The position numbers were made by a program, and so were the translations under genes. This document shows positions 1-6,605 of a stretch of DNA of 15,677 bases, piece by piece. The stretch comes from UBA6115 sp964629345. Its GTDB lineage: Bacteria; Bacillota; Clostridia; Christensenellales; Aristaeellaceae. The notes below the pieces were generated by a model. The model saw only the letters and a program-made list of their open reading frames with translations, was not told the origin of the DNA and did not search any database. The DNA is taken from contig CAZVSG010000048.1 of NCBI GenBank assembly GCA_964629345.1, positions 1 to 15,677 of the forward strand, written 5' to 3'. Each line of letters begins with the position of its first letter. The stretch's first letter is position 1.

Positions 1-369
1 CTTCGTGCGCGTGACGCGCATGAAGGTGTCCTCCCCCACGCGGCCGATCAGATCGCGGAACTCCCGGTTCCGGGTGTCCGCATAGTACATGATGATGTCC
101 GAAAGGGGGTTTCCCTCCGCGTCCAGGGCGACAAAGGATTCGCCGAAGGAGGAGACCGTGACGGCCGCCACCTGCGTCCTGTCCGGAAGCGCCGCGGCGC
201 AGCGGGCGATGACCTCAAGCACGGTTTCGGAGAGGGCCAGGGGATCCAGGCTGGTCTTCCCCGCCGGATTGGGATACTCGATATAGCTGACGGCCAGCTG
301 GCGGCCGTCCTCATGGAAGGCGGCACATTTCGCGCCTGTGCCGCCGATGTCCACACCCAGACTGATCAA
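1..369 (-). CDS. FGGY-family sugar kinase, N-terminal part (runs off the left edge)
   Basis: The visible 123 codons begin with a hydrophobic strand and a phosphate-1-type loop, GVDIGGTGAK (about residues 5-14), followed by a GESFVALD segment and a YYADTRNREF segment. This is the N-terminal layout of FGGY carbohydrate kinases such as xylulokinase, which phosphorylate a ketose or polyol with ATP in the cytosol. The start is read as TTG at 369 because GAGGAA lies six bases upstream and the same frame carries a stop at 384-386, shortly before it. It follows the isomerase-family gene by 27 bp on the same strand and is probably co-transcribed with it, so it likely phosphorylates that enzyme's ketose product. 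The substrate cannot be read from the fragment. The catalytic Asp and C-terminal ATPase half lie outside the window. Family call fairly sure, specificity unknown. Confidence 0.75.
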   Translation of the reverse strand, partial: MISLGVDIGGTGAKCAAFHEDGRQLAVSYIEYPNPAGKTSLDPLALSETVLEVIARCAAALPDRTQVAAVTVSSFGESFVALDAEGNPLSDIIMYYADTRNREFRDLIGRVGEDTFMRVTRTK

Positions 370-396
370 CGCGGTTTCCTCATCTCATCGTCTTCC

Positions 397-1800
397 TCAG
401 GATTCGATCCGGACGAGGTCATAGCCCAGATACGTCGTGAACGCTTCCTCCAGCACGGCCTTCATGTGCCCTTTCCCGACGGCGGTATGGTGCTTGAAGC
501 CGCCCCGGGCCAGGCGGATCAGCTTGTCCTGCAGGCCCTCGATCCGGGCCACCCCGGCGCAGCCGAAGTATCCGTCCTCGACCGGGTCGTCCGTCATTTC
601 CCCTTCCGATACGTAGACCGTCAGCCTGCCGTCCTCCGTCTTGCAGTTGGAATAGGTCATCGGGAAGCTGTCCATGCGCCCTTCGTTGGTGCCCCAGCCG
701 GAACCGGGATCGTTCTTGGCGAACATCTTGTGCTCGGTCACCTGCCCCCTCCCCTTCATCAGGCTGGCAGCGACCGGGCCGCAGTGGAAGAGGACGACCT
801 TGTCCCCGTCCTCCCCGTAGTTGTTGTTCCAGTCCAGCACCGCGGCCGGGTCGCCGCTGGCCAGGTACATGGCGCGCATCGTGATGGCGGAGCACACGTC
901 GATCTCGCACGAGGCGGCGATGCCGCGCTGGTTCAGTTCGCCCAGCAGCGCGCAGGGGCAGACCCGCAGGTAGGTCTCCATCTCGTTCCAGCAGCGCAGG
1001 GCCAGCGCGTCCAGGTGATAGTCGCGGATGTACCCGTCCAGCACGACCCCGACCTTGGCGATGGTCAGCGCGTTCTCCCTGGGCACCCCGGAAAAATCGG
1101 TGAAAGCCTCCAGCCGCTCCAGCTTTTCGGCCACTCCCTCCGCGTCGTCCGCCATCCCCCTGACCTTCATGATCAGCTCGCTCAGGTCGAAGCTCTCCAC
1201 GTTGATGCCGTATTTCTGCAGGGCGATCTCGTCAAAGCGCACCGTCTTGAACGCCGTGGTGCGCGCGCCGATGCAGCCCAGGTTGAAGCGCTTCATGCCC
1301 TTCACCACCCGGCAGACCGCCGCGAAATCGTCCAGGTTCTGTCTGAACTGCGGGGTCAGCGGGTGCACCACGTGGGGCTTGAATACAGTGAAAGGAATCC
1401 TGCACTGGCAGAAGACGTCCGTCACCGAAAACTTCCCGCAGTAGGCGTCCCGGCGGTACTTGAACCCCATCTTCCCGATCTCGTCCGGGTAGGCCTGCAG
1501 CAGGATGGGCACCCCGGCGTCCCGCAGCGCGTTCACGGCGCCGTTCTCGTCCACGAAGATCGGCATGCAGAAGATGACCCCGTCAAACTCCCCCCGGTGT
1601 TCCTCCAGCCACTCCGCGTACAGGCTGCCCTCCTCACGGGTCTCCACCGCGCCAAAACGGGTGGCCCCCTCGTCCATCAGGATGCAGTCGTATCCGGCGT
1701 CCTTCACGGCCCTGACCATTTCCTCCCGCGCGGTGAGGATCAGCTCACCCGGCATGAACCCCCTGTTGCCGAACAGGAGCGCGAACGTGTTCTTTTTCAT
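397..1800 (-). CDS. L-fucose/L-arabinose isomerase family protein (aldose-ketose isomerase)
   Basis: A 467-aa cytosolic protein of the fucose/arabinose isomerase superfamily, which interconverts aldoses and ketoses using Mn2+ or a similar divalent metal. Candidate metal ligands occur in the family order: Glu299 in SCEID, Asp323 in AVLDWNN and His445 in GKGHM. The N-terminal half is Rossmann-like, with GVIFCMPIFVDENG near 74-87. It is shorter than E. coli FucI (about 590 aa) and belongs to the roughly 470-aa Firmicutes group, which is generally annotated without a substrate. The ATG at 1800 is preceded by AGAGAGG. It is the first gene of an operon with the downstream FGGY kinase and has a good promoter about 115 bp upstream. 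The sugar could be fucose-like, arabinose-like, or a less usual one such as sulfoquinovose, whose isomerases in some sulfoglycolytic pathways belong to this superfamily. Nothing in the window decides between these. Confidence 0.8.
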   Translation of the reverse strand: MKKNTFALLFGNRGFMPGELILTAREEMVRAVKDAGYDCILMDEGATRFGAVETREEGSLYAEWLEEHRGEFDGVIFCMPIFVDENGAVNALRDAGVPILLQAYPDEIGKMGFKYRRDAYCGKFSVTDVFCQCRIPFTVFKPHVVHPLTPQFRQNLDDFAAVCRVVKGMKRFNLGCIGARTTAFKTVRFDEIALQKYGINVESFDLSELIMKVRGMADDAEGVAEKLERLEAFTDFSGVPRENALTIAKVGVVLDGYIRDYHLDALALRCWNEMETYLRVCPCALLGELNQRGIAASCEIDVCSAITMRAMYLASGDPAAVLDWNNNYGEDGDKVVLFHCGPVAASLMKGRGQVTEHKMFAKNDPGSGWGTNEGRMDSFPMTYSNCKTEDGRLTVYVSEGEMTDDPVEDGYFGCAGVARIEGLQDKLIRLARGGFKHHTAVGKGHMKAVLEEAFTTYLGYDLVRIES

Positions 1801-1849
1801 GGGAAACCTCTCTCTTCATCGGGTTTCGCGGCTGTCCCGGCCCGCACCC

Positions 1850-1876
1850 CCGGCATGCCGCAAAAAGACATGCCGG
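1850..1876 (-). repeat. Inverted repeat in the leader of the isomerase operon
   Basis: Arms CCGGCATG (1850-1857) and CATGCCGG (1869-1876) are perfect 8-bp inverted repeats around an 11-nt loop. The element lies between the predicted transcription start (about 1908) and the isomerase ATG at 1800. It could be a leader hairpin or a palindromic operator for a sugar-responsive repressor. There is no uridine run beside it, so it is not a typical terminator. Confidence 0.4.
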
Positions 1877-1914
1877 TATCCGTTTCAGTCGCCTGCCTTT
1901 TGTTCAGTGGGTTG

Positions 1915-1943
1915 ATTATATCACCAAAATGCGGGGCGTTCAA
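1915..1943 (-). promoter_or_regulatory. Sigma-A promoter of the isomerase-kinase operon
   Basis: Read on the minus strand, TTGAAC (1938-1943) is separated by exactly 17 bp from a perfect TATAAT (1915-1920). Transcription would start near 1908, giving a leader of about 107 nt before the isomerase ATG. The gene-free stretch 1801-2115 holds this promoter, the leader hairpin at 1850-1876, a small palindrome at 1995-2007 and the promoter of the divergent gene. Confidence 0.75.
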
Positions 1944-1994
1944 TGTCAGCCGGTATCGGGTTCTTCCTCTGCCTGCAAAAATTTACTGAAGGGA

Positions 1995-2007
1995 GGAACG
2001 CTGTTCC
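1995..2007. repeat. Small palindrome GGAAC-GCT-GTTCC between divergent promoters
   Basis: A perfect 5-bp inverted repeat with a 3-bp centre, lying between the two divergent promoters of this intergenic region. It could be an operator. It resembles but does not fit the Bacillus-type LexA box (GAAC-N4-GTTC), because its spacer is one base short. Confidence 0.25.
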
Positions 2008-2033
2008 ATTTTCTTCCCCGCGTTCCCGCTTTC

Positions 2034-2042
2034 TGATATACT
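2034..2042 (+). promoter_or_regulatory. Extended -10 promoter for the 329-aa gene
   Basis: TGA-TATACT (TG at 2034-2035, hexamer 2037-2042) is an extended -10 element. The -35 at 17 bp spacing (TTCCCC, 2014-2019) is poor. Transcription would start near 2049, leaving about 67 nt before the GTG start at 2116. Confidence 0.45.
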
Positions 2043-2115
2043 CCCGGCAGCGTATCAAATACCGCCGATTGTCTCAGCACCCTCGCCGGACAGCCTGCCG
2101 GAGCAGGAGAAGAAG

Positions 2116-3105
2116 GTGGCCACGAAATACGGGAAATTGCTCAGCCGCAGCGATGACTGGCTGAAAACTGCCATCCGGCTCAATCTATGCCATGAGCCGA
2201 AGGAATGCCTCGAACAGGAAAGGAAAGCGGCCCTATCAGACAGCCGGATCCAGGGTCTTCTTCATGATGTGACTGACTTCCACAGCGTCCCGATCACAAA
2301 CCACAGGGATCCGGGCCTGCCCATTCATAAACTGCTGTTTCTTTTGGACCTCGGGTTTGACGCGGGCGTCCCGGAAATCAAGGCAGCGGCGGATGAAATC
2401 ATGAAACACAAGGAGGACAGCGGCGTCTGTCAGTCGCTGACCAACATCCCCCGGCATTTCGGCGGAACGGGGGAGGCTGCCTTCAGCTGGTGCCTGTGCG
2501 ACGCGCCCCTGCTGCTCAAAGCGCTGCTGAAGGCAGGCGCGGAGTATAGGGAGCATGCCCTTCAGGGCGTTGCGTCTCTCCTCTCCCTTTGCCGGGACAA
2601 CGGCTTCCCCTGCGCGGCCTCCGGGGAACTGGGCAGATTCCATGGCCCCGGCCGGAGGGAAGATCCCTGCCCCTACGCGACGCTGATCATGGCGGACCTG
2701 CTGGCGCGGATCCCTGAGTACCGTGATGGACCCGCCGCTGCCGCCTCCACAGAAGCGCTCCTGTCCCTCTGGGAGAACAGCCGTGAGCGGCATCCCTACC
2801 TCTTCCACATGGGAACAGATTTCCGCAGGCTGAAGGCGCCTTCCCTGTGGTACGACCTCCTCAGTGTCGCGGCCGTTTTAAGCCGGTTCCCCCGCGTCCA
2901 TGCCGATCCGCGTTTCAAGGAAATGACCGGGCTGATCAAAAGCAAGGAGGATGAGGAGGGTTTCTTCACGCCCGAGTCGGTCTACCTGAAGCTGAAAGCC
3001 TGGGACTTCGGCCAGAAAAAAACGCCTTCCCCCTACCTGACCTACCTATGCCTGAGGATCTTTGACCGGGTCGGGCAGGACGCGGGCCTGCAGTCCGCAT
3101 TGTGA
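2116..3105 (+). CDS. Conserved-looking hypothetical protein, 329 aa, all-helical
   Basis: I do not recognise a named family. The start is read as GTG at 2116, with AGGAG at 2105-2109 six bases upstream. The frame is open further upstream without an ATG, GTG or TTG close to a ribosome site, so an earlier unusual start cannot be fully excluded. The product has no signal peptide or membrane segment. It seems built of helical pairs with recurring aromatic and Pro-Tyr segments: IHKLLFLLDLG near 69-79, a Cys-rich stretch with CPYATLIMADLLARIPEY near 192-209, SLWYDLLSVAAVLSRFP near 242-258, and YLTYLCLRIFDRV near 307-319. This pattern is reminiscent of alpha/alpha-toroid (prenyltransferase/squalene-cyclase-like) repeats, but that is a weak inference. 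It is probably co-transcribed with the 101-aa gene 76 bp downstream. Confidence 0.7.
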   Translation: MATKYGKLLSRSDDWLKTAIRLNLCHEPKECLEQERKAALSDSRIQGLLHDVTDFHSVPITNHRDPGLPIHKLLFLLDLGFDAGVPEIKAAADEIMKHKEDSGVCQSLTNIPRHFGGTGEAAFSWCLCDAPLLLKALLKAGAEYREHALQGVASLLSLCRDNGFPCAASGELGRFHGPGRREDPCPYATLIMADLLARIPEYRDGPAAAASTEALLSLWENSRERHPYLFHMGTDFRRLKAPSLWYDLLSVAAVLSRFPRVHADPRFKEMTGLIKSKEDEEGFFTPESVYLKLKAWDFGQKKTPSPYLTYLCLRIFDRVGQDAGLQSAL

Positions 3106-3118
3106 GGAGCAACGGGAG

Positions 3119-3172
3119 ATGGCGCCTGCGGACAGAGGAACGGCCTTCATGTACGCGAAGTCAAAGGGATGA
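3119..3172 (+). CDS. Possible 17-codon small ORF between the two hypothetical genes
   Basis: An ATG at 3119, preceded by the purine-rich GGGAG (3114-3118) and by AGGAG (3105-3109), opens a frame of 17 codons ending in TGA at 3170-3172. That stop overlaps the start of the GAGGTGG ribosome site of the next gene. It could be a coupling peptide that channels ribosomes to the 101-aa gene, or chance. The codons show no recognisable motif. Confidence 0.2.
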   Translation: MAPADRGTAFMYAKSKG

Positions 3173-3181
3173 GGTGGCCTG

Positions 3182-3487
3182 ATGGGAAAATCCATTCTAC
3201 AGCAGTACATCGATCTGGCAAAAGAAGGCACAGAAAAGGCGATCGGCGGGATCATGGAGCATCTGAACAGCAGCATGACCCTGGCTGAGTCAAAATTCAT
3301 CGATTTTGCGCTGGGTCACGTTGAAAGCGGGGAAGGGCTGAGGACCATGGAACATTATCTGTTTCACGGCAGCCAGATACAGAGGAATTACTGCACCCTG
3401 TATTTCGCGAGAAGGGGCGAATACCTCCTCATCAGAAAGGCATACGATGAAGGCCTGATCGATGCCAGGCAAGCCTTTTCAAGGTGA
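3182..3487 (+). CDS. Small conserved-looking hypothetical protein, 101 aa
   Basis: The ATG at 3182 follows GAGGTGG (3171-3177) at suitable spacing. The protein is soluble and probably mostly helical, with an amphipathic N-terminal half. Its C-terminal half (YLFHGSQIQRNYCTLYFARRG, about 59-79, then a segment ending QAFSR) is rich in aromatic and basic residues and looks like the most constrained part. I recognise no catalytic motif and cannot assign a function. It follows the 329-aa gene on the same strand and ends 59 bp before the convergent terminase gene, without a convincing U-tailed terminator between them. A GTTTAGG/CCTAAAC inverted repeat (3516-3522 and 3546-3552) lies in that convergent gap. 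Confidence 0.65.
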   Translation: MGKSILQQYIDLAKEGTEKAIGGIMEHLNSSMTLAESKFIDFALGHVESGEGLRTMEHYLFHGSQIQRNYCTLYFARRGEYLLIRKAYDEGLIDARQAFSR

Positions 3488-3546
3488 TTTGATCCCTCCG
3501 TCCCGTCATGCCGCCGTTTAGGCCGGGATCGGTGTCAGCCAAAACC

Positions 3547-4866
3547 CTAAACAAACCGCTTCATCACCTGCGCGTCCCGGGCAGCGCTGTCCCCCTCCAG
3601 GGCGTAGCGCAGCGCGTCGATGAGGTGGTCCTCTCCCTCGGGCCGGGGCAGGCAGCCGCCCTGCCCGTCCGGTTTCCAGCGGTATACCAGCAGCTCCTCC
3701 CGCATCAAACGGCATTTGGGGGAGAGGATGATCTCCTGCTGCATGAGCCACTGCAACCCGTGCAGCACGCTGTCGGGGCCCTTGCGCGCGGGCAGGGCGG
3801 CCACGCCGTGCTGCCGCAGTTCGGCGATGGACTTGGGCTCCGCGCTGTCGCAGATGACCGGGAGCGGCCCGGCAAAGCGCTTCAGCCTCTCCGCCAGGCG
3901 GTCGTTGGTGAGCCCCGGCTCGCAGAGTTCATCCAGAACGTACAGCCGCCTGTGCCTTCGGTCATAGCGCGCCAGCACCGCCGCGCAGGGGTCCTGCGCG
4001 AAGCCGAAGTCCAGCCCGCAGCGCATTTCCTCCCGCGGGGTCTCCGCCGGCGGTTCGCCGATCTTCCAGTTGCTCAGCACCGCGCCGCCCGCCACGCCCC
4101 ATTCGCCCAGGGTGTAGACCTGGCGGAAGTAGGGGTCCTTTTCCCCCTCCAGCGCCCTGCGGTCATCCTCCGTGAGGAAGCGGTTGTCCCGGTAGGTCGT
4201 GCGCAGGATGAGCAGGTCTTCCCGCAGCAGGAGGCCTTTGTCCTCGGGGAAACCGCCGAAATATTCCCGGTACAGCCAGTGCCCGCGGGAAATGGGGTTG
4301 AAGGACAGGGTCAGCCGCTTGGGGTACCGGCAGGGGCCGCGCAGGCGTTTCTCCAGCTGCCTCACGTCCGCCCAGGCCGTCTGCGTCGCTTCCTCCACCC
4401 ACACGTCGCTCAGCACGCCCGTCTCAGGCGTGACGGACTTGATCTTTTCCGTATCGTCCAGCCCCATGAAAAGGATCTGCGCGCCGCTGTGCAGGCAGGT
4501 CACGCTCATCCCGCTCCTGTTCACCCGGAAGAATCCCTGAAGGCTGAAGCGGGCGGCCGCCTTGTTCACCTCGGCAAAACAGCTGGTCCCCAGCGTGCGG
4601 GCCACCTGGCGGACCACCAGCGTATTGCGCCCGCACAGCGCGTCCAGCACGGCCCGCGCGGCCAAGAACACCGACTTGCCCGACCCCGCCCCGCCGAAGA
4701 AGATCTGCGTGCGCTGCGGCGCCTGCAGATAGGGAAGGTAGCAGGGGTTGAAGGCCGAAGCGGGGACGGAGAGCACGGGGCGCGGGCGTTCGTCCCATAA
4801 AGAGACTTGCACGGGGGCATCCTTCCCCGCCGTCCCCGCTGCGCACGCCCGGCTGAGGTCTGTCAT
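3547..4866 (-). CDS. Phage terminase large subunit, PBSX family (orphan)
   Basis: A 439-aa DNA-packaging motor of the PBSX/Terminase_3 type: an ATPase that pumps DNA into a procapsid, plus an RNase-H-fold nuclease that cuts it. The motifs are intact. Walker A GGAGSGKS is at 58-65, a Walker B-like VWVEEA with Glu158/Glu159 at 155-160, and the coupling motif SFNP at 188-191. The YTLGEWG segment typical of the family is near 251-257. The candidate nuclease acidic residues are Asp286 (GLDFG), Asp340 (ICDSAEPKS) and Asp413/Asp417 (EDHLIDALRY). The ATG at 4866 overlaps the stop of the 60-aa gene as ATGA and follows GGGAGGAGGA. A longer reading from 5139 is rejected because that extension overlaps the small gene. 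No portal, capsid or other phage gene is visible on either side, so it may be a prophage remnant or a domesticated gene. Confidence 0.9.
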   Translation of the reverse strand: MTDLSRACAAGTAGKDAPVQVSLWDERPRPVLSVPASAFNPCYLPYLQAPQRTQIFFGGAGSGKSVFLAARAVLDALCGRNTLVVRQVARTLGTSCFAEVNKAAARFSLQGFFRVNRSGMSVTCLHSGAQILFMGLDDTEKIKSVTPETGVLSDVWVEEATQTAWADVRQLEKRLRGPCRYPKRLTLSFNPISRGHWLYREYFGGFPEDKGLLLREDLLILRTTYRDNRFLTEDDRRALEGEKDPYFRQVYTLGEWGVAGGAVLSNWKIGEPPAETPREEMRCGLDFGFAQDPCAAVLARYDRRHRRLYVLDELCEPGLTNDRLAERLKRFAGPLPVICDSAEPKSIAELRQHGVAALPARKGPDSVLHGLQWLMQQEIILSPKCRLMREELLVYRWKPDGQGGCLPRPEGEDHLIDALRYALEGDSAARDAQVMKRFV

Positions 4867-5045
4867 TCCTCCTCCCTCACACAGATCACAAAGGCAGGGG
4901 AAGGGCGCTCCCCTTCTCCCCTTTCCTCCATCATGTTCAGCACCTTGATGAGGTCGCCCGCGCCGACCTTGCCCTGGCGCAGCATTTCCAGCAGCGCCTG
5001 CGCCGCGGCTTCCCTCAGTTCCCCGATGCCGCCAGACTCCGCCAT
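4863..5045 (-). CDS. Small protein upstream of terminase, possible small terminase subunit or partner
   Basis: A 60-aa protein starting at ATG 5045 with AAGGAG seven to eight bases upstream. It has two predicted helices, ELREAAAQALLEMLRQG (about 9-25) and a DLIKVLNMMEER helix (about 31-42), followed by a short charged tail ending REEE. It is translationally coupled to the large terminase by a 4-bp ATGA overlap, the usual place for the small terminase subunit that recognises packaging DNA. It is much shorter than typical small subunits (100 aa or more) and has no clear helix-turn-helix. It may therefore be a reduced small subunit or an unrelated partner. Confidence 0.65.
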   Translation of the reverse strand: MAESGGIGELREAAAQALLEMLRQGKVGAGDLIKVLNMMEERGEGERPSPAFVICVREEE

Positions 5046-5103
5046 TCAGCTTCTCCTTCCTTCCGGTCCCCCGTGAACCGGAACACCTGTTCTGTTCCTT
5101 TCC

Positions 5104-5112
5104 AGCATAGCA
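5104..5112 (-). promoter_or_regulatory. Extended -10 promoter for the terminase pair
   Basis: On the minus strand, TG-C-TATGCT (hexamer at 5104-5109, TG at 5111-5112) forms an extended -10. At 17 bp spacing the -35 would be TGAATG, which is weak and lies inside the GTGA/TCAC repeat. Transcription would start near 5097, about 52 nt before the small gene. Confidence 0.4.
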
Positions 5113-5122
5113 CATCGGATTG

Positions 5123-5139
5123 GTGACATTCACTGACAT
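5123..5139. repeat. Candidate operator between divergent promoters: GTGA-CAT-TCAC plus TGACAT direct repeats
   Basis: GTGA (5123-5126) and TCAC (5130-5133) form an inverted repeat. TGACAT occurs at 5124-5129 and again at 5134-5139, a 10-bp period equal to about one helical turn. The element overlaps the -35 position of the minus-strand terminase promoter and lies about 30 bp upstream of the -35 of the regulator gene, so it is placed to act on both. Confidence 0.3.
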
Positions 5140-5170
5140 CTTTCACCGCCGTCCCCTCCGGGCAGTCCGC

Positions 5171-5199
5171 TTGCATCTGTTCGCTCATGCGAATATACT
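5171..5199 (+). promoter_or_regulatory. Sigma-A promoter of the dual-HTH regulator gene
   Basis: TTGCAT (5171-5176), 17 bp, TATACT (5194-5199). Transcription would start near 5206. This is downstream of the ATG at 5187, which also lacks a ribosome site, and so supports translation from the ATG at 5253. Confidence 0.65.
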
Positions 5200-5252
5200 T
5201 CAGGCAGCACAGAGATCCAGACGAGGCGTATCCGAGCGGAAAGGCGGAGAGG

Positions 5253-6425
5253 ATGTCCGAGATCACCTGCAGCCAGGCAGCCCGGCTCTGGAACCTTACC
5301 CCCAGACGGGTCCAGATCTACTGCGCCCAGGGGCGCCTGCCCGGCGCCTGGCGTGCGGGGCGGATGTGGCTGCTGCCTGCTGACGCGCAGAAGCCGCGGG
5401 ACCCCAGAGCCCCCCTCACGCCCAGCCACCCATCCTACTGGCCGCGCCTGCTGCTGCTTGACGGGGACCTGATGCGTTTGGACCATGAGGAGCAGATGCT
5501 GGCGCTTGCCGGGACAGATGCCGAAAAGAAACAGCTGGCGGCTGAAATCGCCTACATGCGCGGCGATTACAAGGCGGCTTCACACTGCCTTGAAGGGGTC
5601 CGGGAGGAGGATCCGTCCTACCTGGCCGCGGTGATGATCTCCTCAACCGCGAGGATCTCCGGCGGGGACATTCGTTCCTTTCAGGTAACATGGCATGCGC
5701 TCTCGGATCTATGCGCCAGGCTGGCCGATGATCCCGGGCAGCGTATCATGGCGGAACTGGCACAGGGAGCGCTGGCCATCAGCGCCTTCGCGCCCGGGAT
5801 GAGCGCGCCCTGGCTGAGAGAAGGCCTGTTCCCTGCCCTGCCAGCGGCCGCCCTGCCCTTCGCGCTGTACCTGCGGGGAAAGGCCCTGCTGGCGCTGGGG
5901 CGAATGGACGAGCTGCTGGGCATGGCGGAAGGCGCGCTGAACCTTCTGCCGCGGGACTTTGGCATCCAGGAGGCGTATCTGTACATCATGCTCGCGCACG
6001 CATACCTGTACCGGGATCAACTGGACAAGGCGCGCGACGCGCTGATGCGGGCGATCGACATCTGCCTTCCAAAAGGGTTTCTGTCTCCATTGGCGGAGAA
6101 CATTTCCTCCCTGCTGGGCCTTACAGAGCGCTGCCTGCAGGAGACATATCCGGACCAGCTTCCAAAGGTCCTGTCCCTGCACAAAACATTGTCCGGGTCC
6201 TGGCTGGAGGTCCACAACTTCCTGACCCGGGAGCAGATCGCCACCATCCTGACGCGCAGGGAGTACCAGGTGGCGCTGAGCGTCGCCGGCGGCCTGACCA
6301 ACCGGGAAAGCGCCAGACGGCTGGGCCTGTCGCCAAGCACCCTGAAGGGCTACCTGCAATCCATCTATCAAAAACTGAATATCACGAACCGAAAAGCGCT
6401 CAAGGAGTATGTCATCACCGCTTAA
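5253..6425 (+). CDS. Transcriptional regulator with N-terminal excisionase/MerR-like HTH and C-terminal LuxR HTH
   Basis: A 390-aa cytosolic regulator. Residues about 4-45 (ITCSQAARLWNLTPRRVQIY, then a G-R-W-x-IP-like RMWLLPADA) form a helix-turn-helix with wing of the excisionase/MerR type. The middle, about 75-310, is helical and TPR-like, for example ALYLRGKALLALGRMDELLG and AYLYIMLAHAYLYRDQLDKA. Residues about 333-390 are a LuxR/GerE DNA-binding domain: LTRREYQVALSVAGGLTN, then SPSTLKGYLQSIYQKLN. The ATG at 5253 is chosen over the one at 5187 because it has AAAGG and GGAG upstream and because a good promoter overlaps the earlier start. No receiver or ligand-binding domain is seen, so the TPR-like middle probably senses a protein or peptide. 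It is divergent from the terminase pair and upstream of the secreted repeat protein, either of which it might control. Confidence 0.85.
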   Translation: MSEITCSQAARLWNLTPRRVQIYCAQGRLPGAWRAGRMWLLPADAQKPRDPRAPLTPSHPSYWPRLLLLDGDLMRLDHEEQMLALAGTDAEKKQLAAEIAYMRGDYKAASHCLEGVREEDPSYLAAVMISSTARISGGDIRSFQVTWHALSDLCARLADDPGQRIMAELAQGALAISAFAPGMSAPWLREGLFPALPAAALPFALYLRGKALLALGRMDELLGMAEGALNLLPRDFGIQEAYLYIMLAHAYLYRDQLDKARDALMRAIDICLPKGFLSPLAENISSLLGLTERCLQETYPDQLPKVLSLHKTLSGSWLEVHNFLTREQIATILTRREYQVALSVAGGLTNRESARRLGLSPSTLKGYLQSIYQKLNITNRKALKEYVITA

Positions 6426-6605
6426 ACCCATCCGAAACAGGCGCGATTCGGCTCTGCCAGACCCGCCGGCATTTGGCTATATTGGCGTTGTCCACTGTCT
6501 CCAGCATGAAAAAGCGTGGAGGGGATGGCACACTGCCATTGTTCCCCCTCAGACAAATGCAGGGCATTCATAACCGCTCAGGCTGATCTGTGATGGAGTT
6601 ACGGT

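Noticed and set aside
313..1989. Long plus-strand reading frame of 558 codons opposite the isomerase gene
   Set aside because: It is the GC-driven antisense shadow of a well-supported isomerase gene; composition is low-complexity (HPG, AV, R rich) and there is no ribosome site or family motif.
1995..2007. LexA/SOS box of Bacillus type
   Set aside because: GGAAC-GCT-GTTCC has a 3-bp spacer, whereas the Bacillus-type box needs GAAC-N4-GTTC. No SOS gene is nearby.
3508..4800. Plus-strand frame of 430 codons opposite the terminase gene
   Set aside because: Antisense shadow of the motif-complete terminase; no ribosome site and shadow-like composition.
5187..5252. N-terminal extension of the dual-HTH regulator from the ATG at 5187
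   Set aside because: No ribosome site, and a good promoter whose start point lies downstream of that ATG.
6506..6586. Short plus-strand frame beginning MKKRGGDG upstream of the secreted protein
   Set aside because: No ribosome site before its ATG and no recognisable motif; probably chance.
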